Positions 36,808-49,500 of a DNA stretch of 64,000 nucleotides are shown here, piece after piece. Made by a program: the position numbers and the translations under genes. Source of the DNA: Galaxea fascicularis (Eukaryota > Cnidaria > Anthozoa > Scleractinia > Euphylliidae); NCBI GenBank assembly GCA_948470475.1, contig OX419345.1, positions 18,378,739-18,442,738 of the forward strand. The letters run 5' to 3'. The notes beneath the pieces are model-generated. The model was given only the letters and a program-made list of their open reading frames with translations. It did not search any database and was not told the origin of the DNA. Positions within the stretch are counted from its first letter, which is position 1. Each line of letters starts with the position of its first letter.

Positions 36808-39800
36808 CCCCCTTTATGACATCAGGAAGCCCGGCTTCAGTTCCCTCTTCACGGTGTGTCTGAGTTAAACTCCTCATCCAAGCTTGTAATTAGGTGTCCT
36901 TGGTAATTAATCTGCCTCCTACCTGTTGGGATTCTCGATCTGTTATATGCCCTTTACAATGCTTCTTGATAGATGGTTCATCATTGAAAACACTACTGGA
37001 TATCGGTTGCTAAATGCACCTGAACTTGGTCTAGATTAGGGTAAGGGTTTCAGAGTCCCAGCTTCACTGACATCCAAACATTTCCAAGGTACTTCCACGG
37101 CCTTTTCTAATGGTCTCATTTTGTTTTGCTGTAGCCAACCACAGTTTCAAAGCTTTTAAGAATCGTGCCTGATGGTGCAGTGAAGAATCTGATGGCAACT
37201 TACTTGTACAATTGCAGTAGCTCGTTACGACAGTATGCCAAGTACAACGAACGCCATCTAGCTCCACTTAAGGTAGCGTGCAGTCTCTTTCTTCCTGCAG
37301 ATGGATTAAAGGTAGTGGAGATGAAAGCGCAAGGCAGTTAGTGCAGTTAAAAATTTATGGAAAAAAAATTCACCGTTTGGGTACGGACAATAAACTATAA
37401 ACAATAAAGACAGGAGGTCTGAATTTTGTTGCGATTAGCACCGGTTTCAGTAATTGTTGAAATAGCCACCTGAGCTAACCAAAGTAGGTGGCGATCTGAC
37501 GAATTGTTTTTAAAAATTTGTGAAAATCTAGACAAAGTAGGCAGCAGTGAGAGGTAAATTCTGAAAAAAAAAAAAGACGTCAGTTTTCGCCGGTTGCCAC
37601 CTTCTAATCCCTGAATCAGTCTTATTCAAATGTAAGAAAAGGCCTCGATTAGTAATTTTCTTTGTGATTGTTTCAGCTGGCATCACACCAGTGACCATCA
37701 CCCCTTTCGTAAGCCGCAGACTGTGACAAGTTATATTTCCTTTGTTGTGTTGTGCAGGGCCGTTCGGTGGTGCGGGTGTGTGAGTCGTTAAGTAGGCTAC
37801 ATGAGTACATCAGCCCTTGTGAACTTAAGTTACCAAGCTCCACTTTGTCCCTCGAGGAGGATTTAAAGGTAAGCGGCGTGTGACGAGTTGCTGAATTTTG
37901 ACCTCAAAATAAGACCATTGTTGAGTTACCCATCAATTTAGCTTCTTTCCTGACCGTCACAAGGTTTGGTTTTAAGATATGTCGTCTTTCGTTGTTTTCC
38001 TAACAGGTTTTCCCAGCGTTTAGAGTGTCATCTAAAAGCAGTGTTATTGTCAAAGTAAGTAACCTTATTCAAAGACGTTGTGTCATGGTGTATGTGCACT
38101 CTACAAATTACAGTATTATAACTCTCAAAAATGCCATATTTAAAGGATTTTCCTTCCGTAGTTCTTCGTTTGTAGAGCACTGCACCGATATCTCAGAGGT
38201 CACGCAGTGGGTTTCGATCCCGCACAAGTCTGAAATTTTCAGGCTGTATTTTTGCCGTCTTAGTAGTGGCTTTCAGAACCGTGACGATCGTCCATATCTT
38301 CAAGATAGCTTTGTGTCAATAAGCAGTGGACATTCTCCTTTTTGTATTAGAACGGTTTTCATTTGAGCGTCGCATGGTAATTACTTTGGTGTTGCATTGC
38401 TTCGCTCTGTGATTGGCTAGCAAAGCTGGCGCCACTTTTTCAACCAATGAGAACTGGCAAAACCAAAACCAATGGCGACTTGCACACGCGCATTTTCCCG
38501 CGTTTTACGTTGGTTACATGTAACTGATTGCACTGTTTCGGTCTGTTGTGATTGGCTGAATTAATTTCTATGGTTTTGGTTTTACGTGACTCAATTAAAA
38601 ACTGCTCTATATAACTTTTGACGGTTTTTGTTTGTCTAGATTGGTCCCATGTCAGTTCAAATTACAACTCCAGAAAGGCACAGAGTGCTGGGTTATTCCA
38701 GTATCTTGAATGATGTGTACTATGCCTCGGAAGTCAAAGGGGTATGTTCATTTGCATTATAGTAGAACAGCAACTGGGGATGAAGCCTTTAGGCTAGTAT
38801 GATGTGTTTGCGTCATCAGTGTTAAAAGTTGGATTTGAATCCTTCCTGTGCCATGAGGTCTTCCTTTTAAACCTGAAAAAGTGATTCATGGTAAATATGT
38901 TACAACAGGGTTCGTACGACTCCTGCAAATCGTGGAAAGTACCTGAATTATAGTCTAGCATTTTCCAGGACTGAAGAGGCCTGGAATATAGTAAGACGTC
39001 CTGGAAAACCCTGGAAATCTGTAAACTCAAGTGATTAAGGTACTGAGGAACAACCAGATGGGAAGACCCAACAACTGAAAAATACTTATTGTAGTAGTGC
39101 GCCTAGGAAAAACTTTCTGAGTCCGGGAAAAAACGTGCAAAAGTCCTGGAACCCTGCTAAGAGTTCCAGTCGTCCCAAAGTGCGTGTAAAACGCATTTTA
39201 GTGGCATTATTTTGGTATCAATACAAAACTATTCAAAAAGGTGGCCTCACTTGTTCGCACAAGTACAGGTTCTCTTTCTGCTTAGTATTCAGTTCAGTTC
39301 TAGATTCCTTTACGTCGTTCCTATGAGCATTGCTGAGAAAGTGTTTGGCTTGGTTTTGCAAGCTTGCATTTGCAAGGGGCACGTTTAGGTGTTTCGGGAG
39401 GGGTGCCACCCCTTCCTCGAAACACCTAAATCGCGAATCGAAGGGTTATAGCGCATAGGAATCACATCCTCCCTCCCTCCCCCCTCCCTCCCTCGCTCTA
39501 TCCCTCGCTCCCTTCCCGCTCAGGCACGCCGCACTGAATCATTACATTAGGTAACTCTTTAGTTTTGCCTCTACAGGCCACAGTGGAGGATGAGAACCTC
39601 TGTCTCCTAAAACTTGTGAATGTTGGTCCTGGAATTCTTTTGATGAGCAGCGAAAGCGAGCAGATTGTACAAGCTGTTACACACGTCAAGACCAGATGGC
39701 AGCTGTCACAACCTGTACGTGTTTAACCACCAGTATCAACGTATTTTCAACGTATTATATTTTCCATGCTGTTCCAACTGGTAAAGATAATGTGTTTATA

Positions 39801-42800
39801 TATCAGCGAAGACTTGGTGATCAGTTTGTTTGTCCTGTTTTGATAAAGTGATGGTTGCGTTTTGTTCAGGTTACATGAAATCTCCGAGGAATGCCGAGGA
39901 AATTGGGTTCTTTTGACCCTTGAAGATTTTGATTGTTCATACTAAGTCGCTTGCAGTGAGTTTTGGTTTCCTTTCTTTCAGGATTCATCCACAACTGCGA
40001 GTAAAAAGATCAAACCCAAAGACGTGCCTGGAACTTTGCTCAACATGGTAAGCAACTAATTCATTTGGTATAGTGGCTGTTTTAAGAGGTACTGTATTGA
40101 AAACCCCAGAGAATTGATAATTGTTATAGGACAAGGCGATTGCGGGAGACATTAGTCTCCTTCGCAGACGCTCTTTTGGCTCGTCACGCAATCTTTCCTC
40201 CCTAACGAACGTTCGTTGGGGAGGAAGATTGCGTGACGAGCCAAAAGAACGTCTGCGAAGGAGACTAGAGACAGATTCGTCTGTGTCATGATCCGAACTG
40301 AAGAAAAAGGGCCTACAAGTTGTGGACATGAGTAGTTCACACTCTACAGAGTTTCGATATGAAGTGTCTGACTGGATTTCGAGATAATTGAGCTTATTCG
40401 GCCTTGCGTTACTGTTGCTATGGTAAAAGCTGTTGCTTGGAAACCGATGAGAAAATGAACTTTGGTCATACGTCGAAAAGATGTAGTGTCAGGGAAATCG
40501 AAGCCTGTCTCCTATAGCTGTTGCTTGGAAACAGATGAGAAAATGAACTTTGGTGATACGTCGAAAAGATGTAGTGTCAAGGAAATCGAAGCCTGTCTCC
40601 AAAAGCAATCTCAACAGCTACACCTCAAATCCAAACAAACTGCTGCGAGCATCATTAAATTTCACCCAACAAAGACTTAGTCATGCGGAAAATGTAGCGC
40701 AAGTGTCACGCTTTTCTTTGGGAACGTCCGGTAACGCTTCCCGTAACAAATGAATTAAATCCATGTATACGCCTGTACTTAAGAATTCAACGAGTTTCTG
40801 ATTTTAATGACTGATAGCCACTTTGATTTAGAATCCGGCACACAATCTTTTAGACATGAAAGCATGGTTTAAACGAGTTGGGGGACAAACACTCCTAAGT
40901 ATGATGGTTTACAAGGCTTAATTTCTTTGAAGTTAAGACGGTTAAGTGATGGCAAGAGGTAGTAATCAGCCTATTGCAGTCCCCAATTACTTGAGCAAAC
41001 TCTGACATAACCGTGGTTATTGTCAAAAGATCAAGGATGTCAAATACATTAAGCTTTCCTTGAACACTCAATCTGACTCAATAGGCCATATTCGTATTCT
41101 CGGTATTGAACTGGATCTAGCGTGAAGTGGAGGCCCTTGCGCGGGGAATACATTTACATATGAAAAGATTCCCCCGCAAGAGCCTCCACTTCATGCTAGA
41201 TCCAGTTCAATACCGAGAATACGAATACGGCCTATTGGCGCCATACGTTGGCTCTTTCTGCAGGTACCAGAGCACAAATGACGTAAAACAAAGAAACAAA
41301 AAACAGAACACAAAAGAACACCAAATAAAGACTAATCCCACGTGAACAAAATACAATGCTTTTGGGTACCTGCAGAAAGACCCCAAACGTTTATATAGAT
41401 AGATGCAAACGTTCAATTGCACCTTTTAGCGTTAAATTTCGCAACAAAATGCCTTTCAAAACGACTCCTTCTACGAATGTGTAAAAAGATCCTTTCAAAG
41501 TACTTATTGTTTCGGGTTCTGTTTTCCGTGTAGGCTTTGCTGAACCTCGGTACTTCGGACCCAAGTCTCCGACTTGCGGCCTACAATCTGCTGTGCTCCG
41601 TGACCAAGTCATTTAATCTGAAAATCGAGGAAAGGCTGTTGGAAGGAACGGGTAAGGTTATCATTATCAGCCAAGTGCCATTTTGAAAAGTCCCCCCCCC
41701 CCCCCTCGTCGATTAGCCTTAGTTGGTACATACCACATGAGTGAATGCTGCTTTACGCCCATTCTGATTGGTTAACTCGGAGGTGATTCAATAGCAAAGT
41801 ACTATTCACCCCCGAGCGGCCGAAGAGAAACAAAACGGCCTCCCGCTTCAGTTTCCGAAGAGGAAATTCTCTGAATAAACGGTAGTTATTCAGCTTGTGT
41901 GGTATATATTAAAACAATTATTCCATAATACTATTCACCTCCACTTTTAGTACCGGTAAACGAAATAACAGAAGACCAGTTAAGAGAATATGCATGTTGA
42001 TGTCAGTGCTTAAAGGGTTAGTCTGTATCTAGTCCCTATATGTTTGATCGTTTTAAAGTATGTCTTATGATATTTCCTCAGGTTTGTGCATCCCAGCGAA
42101 CAACACGCTGTTTATTGTTGGAATCAGTGAAAAACTTGCCGCGAGAGAGCCGCAGCTTACTCTTGAGGTTAGAGAACGTAAAATTGCAGCGCTTTAATAA
42201 GTCATGGCATCAGGTTTTGAGCTCGATTCTGCTGCTTTCAGGCTACGGGAAATTCTAAAATAAGTTCGCCTGTTTTTGTCTTTTTTGTCATAGTAATTGT
42301 TGTTTCCCTGGATGTAGTTGATTTCTTAATTTCTTTTCTTCAGTTCCTGGAAGAATGCATCACGGGATTCGTCAAGTCTGATTATGAGCTGAAACATTTG
42401 TGTCTGGAGTACATGGCTCCCTGGCTGCCTAATTTGGCGAGGTGTGGTATAAGTAGAATAATAATCTCGTCTTAAGTTTTATCCTATTTAGGGTCAGTGC
42501 TGTGTCGCATGGTACTCATGTGGGTACTCGATGTTTCAACTGAAATAAACCCAGTGTCGTTGTGAAATGATGCCAGAGTTTATCATTTGCTTGGTCATCT
42601 CCGATGTAATGTAAGGAGTTTTAAGCTCTTAATGGTGGTTCTTTAGCGATTAGATGTACCTTAAATATTTGATTGGAAGTTATTTTAAGTGGTTCAGTCT
42701 GTTGGTGATTGATATGCAATTAAACAGAACTTTTTGCAGGTTTTGTAGGTTTCCTGCCGATGATCCGCAGAAGGTGAAAATGACTCACATTCTAGAAGAA

Positions 42801-45800
42801 CTCATCAATCTAACTGTCAAAGAAAAAGGGGTGAGTCCGCCGCTTGAAACATACCCTCTTACCCAATCAAGTTGCTAGTTTGCCCACTCCGACACCACGT
42901 GTCTTCAAGTTGTCATAGCCTCCTGAAGCCGTTGTCCTTGGTAACATATATATTTATTTATTTATATTTATTTTTTTTGTCAGGCGATGTATCCGTCAGT
43001 ACAAGCCACAATCTGGGGAAATGTTGGGAAGGTCACCGAGTTACTCGACACTGTTCTTGACTGTTTTATCAAGGTATTTGTTATCAAGGTATTGTCGTTA
43101 CGTGCAATCACGCTCCTCCTACACTGTTCACAGTCCCCTATTTTACCGAGAGATTATCGAGACTCGCATGCCTCGATCAAACTACCGCCGTCTTGGTGTG
43201 TAACGGCGAGCGCAACCTGTCTCCTCCCCCCCACACAATGTACGCTGATCAGGGACTGCTCTCAGCGTTACAAAGCAAGATGCTGGCAATTCAGTCGAAG
43301 GGTGCGAGTCTCGACGATTCCATCTACCTGTGCGACTCATCTAGTCTTCTCTCCTCCCACATTGTCCTTTCAATTTCATCTTAGGTTCACACTACGCTCT
43401 CTCTTTTCAGGCCAGTGCCACAGGAGGTTTGGGGTCTGTCAAAGCGGAAGTTATGGCCGACACTGCTGTTGCTTTGGCTTCAGCCAATGTGCAGGTTGTG
43501 TCGCGGAAGGTCATTGGACGACTAGATTCGGTGAGACGTAGGAATTGATTACTATAGCTCCCCTTTTTAGACGATTAGTCAAAATTGTTTTCTGGGCTGA
43601 AGGAAAAACCTCAGTCATGTAACGGTAAGCACTTTTTACCACCCGTTGACTAGTCGTTGTTGGGTGAACTATGCCAGATGTTAACTTATAAAGTAGAAGT
43701 GTCTTGGAAATTCATTCTGAAACATTGTACAGACATCTTTTCCCTAATTTCCTCAAGGTCATGGTAATACAAGATCCCTTGGAAACCACCTTGAACGCAG
43801 TTAGAACTAGGAATCAATAGACACATCACTCCATCATTGTTGCGCCCTTTCACATTTTACTTTGATTCCCGTTTAGCTCATCAGTAAAACGTTCATTTCT
43901 CCGACTGTTCGGCTGGAGCAGCACCTCATGTGGGACGACATTGCTATCCTCACAAGATATCTCCTGATGCTTTCCTTCAATGATTGTCTTGACGGTAAGA
44001 TACGGTACTTAAAATGTGGCAAATGAGATGAGACATTAATGTTAAGCTTTCTTCATACCCTAACGGGTGCAGTGGAGGCGCAGTAAATAACTCGTCGGGC
44101 TTTCCATTGTCATAGGGGAGGATCAGTGGTCCCATTGTCGTGTTGTTTCCTTGTCATACATACAACAAATCATGTTGGCAACACAGTGTTGGAGGTAACT
44201 CTGTGATGTTCTGCGATGTACTCCATTGGAGGTGTGGGTGGCGAGGAGGAGTTACAATTTTCCTCCTTGCTTTATAACTGAACAGCACAAAAAGCCTATC
44301 CCAATTGCCGGCTTCGTTTCCACGTGACCGATGTAAAACCTGGAAGATTTTTGCGGCATTGGTGATTATCATACTATTACAAAAAGGCGGAAGGAGTTGT
44401 CGTAACCTTCTTCTTGCGTTTGGTTTCACTATTTTGATGCAGAATGAATTTAATCGGTTTATTTAAACAAGGTCATGTATAGAAATGAGGGGGGGTGTGT
44501 GCTGGTGTCATGACAACCTACAATAGAATCTGGACTAGGGGACTTGCAGCTTTAAGTTGTTTATGCCGTCTTGTTTTCTTTTGGCTTGTTGTTGTACCAG
44601 AGAAGCGCCTGTTCTGTACTAAAAAGTTTTTTTTCCTTGTTTCAGTTGCCAGTCACATTCCATACCTGTTTCATCTTGTGTCACTTCTGGTGTCAACTGG
44701 TCCGCCCACTATCCGTGCCTCCATTCACGGACTGGTCATCAATATAATCCAGTCACTTTGCACCTGTTCTTGTATCAAATTTAGTGGTAAGACAATAGAC
44801 AGATGTAGAGAGCATTCATATCGGGGGGCGGTGGGGAGGGGCTGGCAAGATTCATGATAAAACTGCAAAAAATGTTTTGATTTCTGCCCCGTCTCCTATA
44901 TGCCTATATCATTTCAGTAATCCCCTTCTTGATTTCTTAATTTTTTCTTCATTTTCTCATGACTTCCCTTCCTTTCTTGTCAGCCCGCCCCCAGGCATAA
45001 ATAGTGAACGCTCCCTTTGCAGCGGCAACAGCGGCGCGCACAGATCTAAAAACCGAGTTGCCCACTAGCAGAACGGCAAATTAAGCACCAGAAGTCACGT
45101 TCAGTCCTTTCCGTGCACTTTCACGTTCTCATTTGAGAAATATTATTATTTCGTGTGAACCATCGGACGTTACTACCGGACTTTTCATTTCAAACAACCG
45201 GACGTTACGTCCGGCGTCCGGCCTCAAACGAACTCCTGTAGATGGCGGCCGTTTGTTTGTTTGTTTTTTAACTTGTAATTGGCTGGGCCACTGCGCGTTC
45301 TACAGGCAGTACAGTGAGAGGGACGTGAGCGCTGACTTGATTTCATCAGCACTGAATACCTTTTAACGATCCTTCTCGTAAGCAAACCTTTGCAGGGATC
45401 GACTTATTATTGGCATTGGAGAGGCAGTAGTTCTTTGATCAGAATCTCTCTAGACAGACTCCTTTTTGTCCCATCACTGCGGCAGCTTTCAAAGCTTAAT
45501 TTGAAATTTTTCCGTTCTTTTCCTCAGATGAAACGCATAGACTGCTTCGTTTGCGATTGACAGAACTTTCGTCGCCCAAGTTTTATCTTCTCTTTGGTAA
45601 GCTTAAGTCTAGCTTACTCTTGAGTAAATGTTTGTCCATTTTGTGCTGTATCTGCCGTGTGACTTGCGCTTGCTGAATGTAACATTTTTCTTATTTTATT
45701 GTGGAGCTTAAAGTTTACCGTTTTTCTTTCATTGTCAGCCCATAACACGCTTGAGACGTTACTGCTCAGCCTATTAAAATGCAATGCGCTTCTCACATGA

Positions 45801-46547
45801 GACAGAAGTGAATAGTTAGGTTCTTCAGTAGTTTTGGACTACCATTTTGCACCTTACTCGTGTGGCATGCATAATATATTATGCTATATCTTTCCTTTCA
45901 AACGTTCACGTTTACGTCAGCGTTGGCGGCGGCTCTCTTGAGTACCAGTTTCGAACTTGTACTCTATTTTGCTTGAAAGGGTTAAAGGTTGATTTAGCTC
46001 CGTAAAACGTTAACTGTAATAAATTGTTTTGAAGGCATCTCCAAGGTAAAGACTCCGGCTGTTAAAGCTTTCAAAGCGACCTATCAGGGCAGATATACAC
46101 TGAGGGACTGTGATGGTGATGTACTGAGCATGACTGCAATGGAGACAGTCACTGACCTACTGCTGGAGATAATGGAGGTAAGTACTCTTCAGGATTTCAC
46201 TCGTACTACCCTGTGATACTAAGGACCTTTAGCAGCGACGACGGCGACGGCAGCGAAAACGTCATTCCAAAATACTACTTCTCGATTTTCTAGCTCTTTC
46301 GCGATTATCTCAATTTGTTTAACAAGGAAAATGCTGAAGAATTATATAGTGTCTAAATTTCTATGAACAGCGTTAAAGTAAGAAAAAAGAAACAAAATTA
46401 CCGTCATGCGCTCACTTGAGCTCACGTTCTCAAGAAAACCTAAAATTTGACGTTGTTGTTTTGTAGAGGACGGCAACGAAATGTACAAAACTGTAAAACG
46501 CACGTGCAGAGCGATTGTGTTTGGTCATTAAGCCTATTGTTTTGTGG

Positions 46548-46598
<51 letters not shown>

Positions 46599-49500
46599 CC
46601 TCTTTGCTAAAGCTCCTTACTGTCTAGTCGACGGGGCTTGGCTAGTGTCAGGGAAGTGGCATGGAAGACCGTGAGATGAGTGTCACGGAGAGCGGCTGCT
46701 CCCAGCAACGTGTTCCCATGCCAAGCTCCTAGAAGGTAGATCAGGAAGGGGAATAGGTCATGGCCACTGTTGCTGTTGGGATCATGCTACAATACAAAGT
46801 ACAAAGGAACACTCATGGAAAACTGCTTTGAAAGAATAGAATGCTGTAGGAAGTGCAAGAACCATTTGAGCTAACCATTAACTTGAGTTTAAACATCGGC
46901 AGAAACAGCGATTAGAATTTCTTTTGTCTTTAATGCAGAGTTGCATGTCAGATTTACCAGAATGCACCTGGCTCAAGAAATGGACAGAGTTGGCTTCAAA
47001 GTAAGTGCGAGTAATTTGTGTGTTTTTTTCTGAAACGTAGGACTAGAGTTGTACTAGAACTGACCCGAGTTGTAACTGTGGATGTAGCTTGGTATTAGCG
47101 ACTGACGAAAAGTAATCGTGTATTTTGAAAGCAGTTTGTTAAACTCGCTTAAATAAGTGAGTTTAACCATTGTCAGCGACAGGATTCGGACCCAAACTGG
47201 TGCCTAAAGGACCAGTGCTTTAGGCCACTCGGCCACTCTGTCACCGTTTTCATTACCCATATCACTGTCATGCTCATACGTCGAGACCGGAATGAATTTT
47301 GCGTTCTGTTGAGGTTTGAAATTGGGTCAAAGGAAATCCCATGAAGGATGTTGCAAGTAAGGTTTCGCGGTTACCAGTTTTCTCAAATTGATTCGTTAAG
47401 AGTACAATACCCCCGAGGTTCGATCAGTACTTGGTGTATTGTGCTGTCATTTTAGTGGTCCAGTGATAAGTAACGCGTGTAGGCACCGGGCTCAATAAAG
47501 TAGCCCGATCGACTGAATTGTTAGTAGCACATACACATTAGGTAAAGAATAATGATTTAATGCAAGAAAGCAACAAAGTACGTTAATTGATAAGATAATT
47601 CCCCTAGAGTAGGTGGTCAGGCAATTGAGAATAATAAAGGTGTCTGTCAGTATTTTACAGAAGAAACTTAATACTGATATTTTCAAAAATTTGGTATCGA
47701 CAGCGGCCCAGCCGAGCTGTAAAGCAGTGTTTTATATGGATACATAATTTTTGTAACTGATCAAAAACAAACAAAATTAACTTGAACTTGTCGTGCATTT
47801 GTTTTGCCGTTTTTTGTCCGAACATGTTCACATGGAAATCGGTACAGTTTGCAAGCCGATTCTTTGTTTCAAATGTATAAAGGGGTTAGTGTCAATAGGA
47901 ACTATGGGGATGCGTCTTTTTCACGCCCCAATTGACCTCACCAAATTAGCTGATGATACGTTCTGGTTCTTTGCTTTGGATATTTTTGTTTTAAAATAAA
48001 TGTCTTTGCACTATTCTCTTCCTCCCTTTCGTCTGCAGGTTTGCTTTTGACTTCAACCCTGCCCTTCAACCTCGCTCTATCGTAGTTCTTGGTTGTATTT
48101 CCAAAGAAGCAGATGACATACTTGTACAGAAAGTGCTGCAAGTGCTGATGATGGTAGGGTTTGCTTTTCCAGAGCTGCAAATAATTGTCAGGCATCGGAC
48201 AATGTCCGACTAAAATCGGTTCATATCCGACGAAATCTTAACTTTGGTCGGAGATTATGTTCGAACAATTTTTTTTACCAAATAATAAGTAAGTAATGGT
48301 AATGGTCCGACATTTCTGTTTTGTCAGACCAAAATATAGACTTGGTCGAGCATATGTCCTTTCAAGAAAAAAAAATTTGCATTCCTGCTTTTCTCTTTTC
48401 TCAGAAACTTGATGCAAGCTGTTTGACAAAACATTTCTTGCCAACCCTTCTTTGAGCAGTGTTTTCTGGACTGTATTTATGTATAGCCATCTGTGGCGAT
48501 TGCGAATCAGTTCCGCAGTGCGATTATCCTTCGTTATCACAATCATATGTTGAGCGCCCTATTTAATAGCGAACAATGTCACCAACAGTGTACCTTTAAG
48601 TTAATGAGGATGCATCAATACACCATTTTGTTAATGATCAGTTCCGAGTGAATTGTGGGTAGATCCAGTCCTTTGTGGGAGCAAACGGCCATTTAAATTT
48701 GAAATTCTAATTTTGACCGTTTGCCCCCACAAAGGACTGGGTCTACCCACAATACACTTGAAACTGATTACTAGCAAAATGGTGTATTTGTAGTTTTTTT
48801 GGGGTTCTCTACTATGCTCCGAGAGAGGTTTTTTCTCTGGGTACTTCGGTTTTCCCGTCTCCTCAAAAACCAACATTTCCAACTTCCAATTAGGTCAGGA
48901 TGCAGGACCTCCCTGAAAGCCACTTCGGTGAGTGGAGCTTCCTGGGTAGACATTATGAGTTATTATGATTTTTTGTATCTCACCTGGCAGGCTCTAAGTT
49001 CGTACAATGATCTCGTGTTGATGGAAGCTGCTTTCATGTGTCTTTCAAGACTTCAGATTATTCTCAACAAGGTGAGAACGGGCGAAATGGAAAGTATCTG
49101 TTCTGTAATATGTTAGGAGCATGATCCAGTAACTGACCGACCGACCGACCGACCGACCCACCACAACAACAAACTTTATTTCAATAGGGTGTATAATTAC
49201 AGTAAAAGGACTGTAGTCTCGCTTGTGGACCTATGGAAAACTAATATATCATAATATTCTAAAATATTCTACTAATTCTTTAACTGTCAGGAGTAAAAGT
49301 CCACATGATTGAATCAAAGTGACTACTTTTAAATTCCTTAATATATCAGTAAAACAGACTAGATCATTTACGTTTCCCACAATTTAACAGCATTATAGAA
49401 GAATGTTTGCTTCATGTTATTAGTACATGGAGTAGGAAGGCGAAAGGACTACTGGGAGCTCGTATCGTAGGGCTTATGGTATCTCAAGGTTAAGAATTTC

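Noticed and set aside
42987..43541. 184-residue plus-strand frame
   Set aside because: It starts in NF1 exon 57 and reads through the intron in the wrong frame for exon 58; the spliced frame matches neurofibromin instead.
47180..47250. Functional tRNA gene on the minus strand
   Set aside because: Although the acceptor stem can pair, the anticodon arm and T arm do not fold into a standard tRNA; treated as tRNA-derived.
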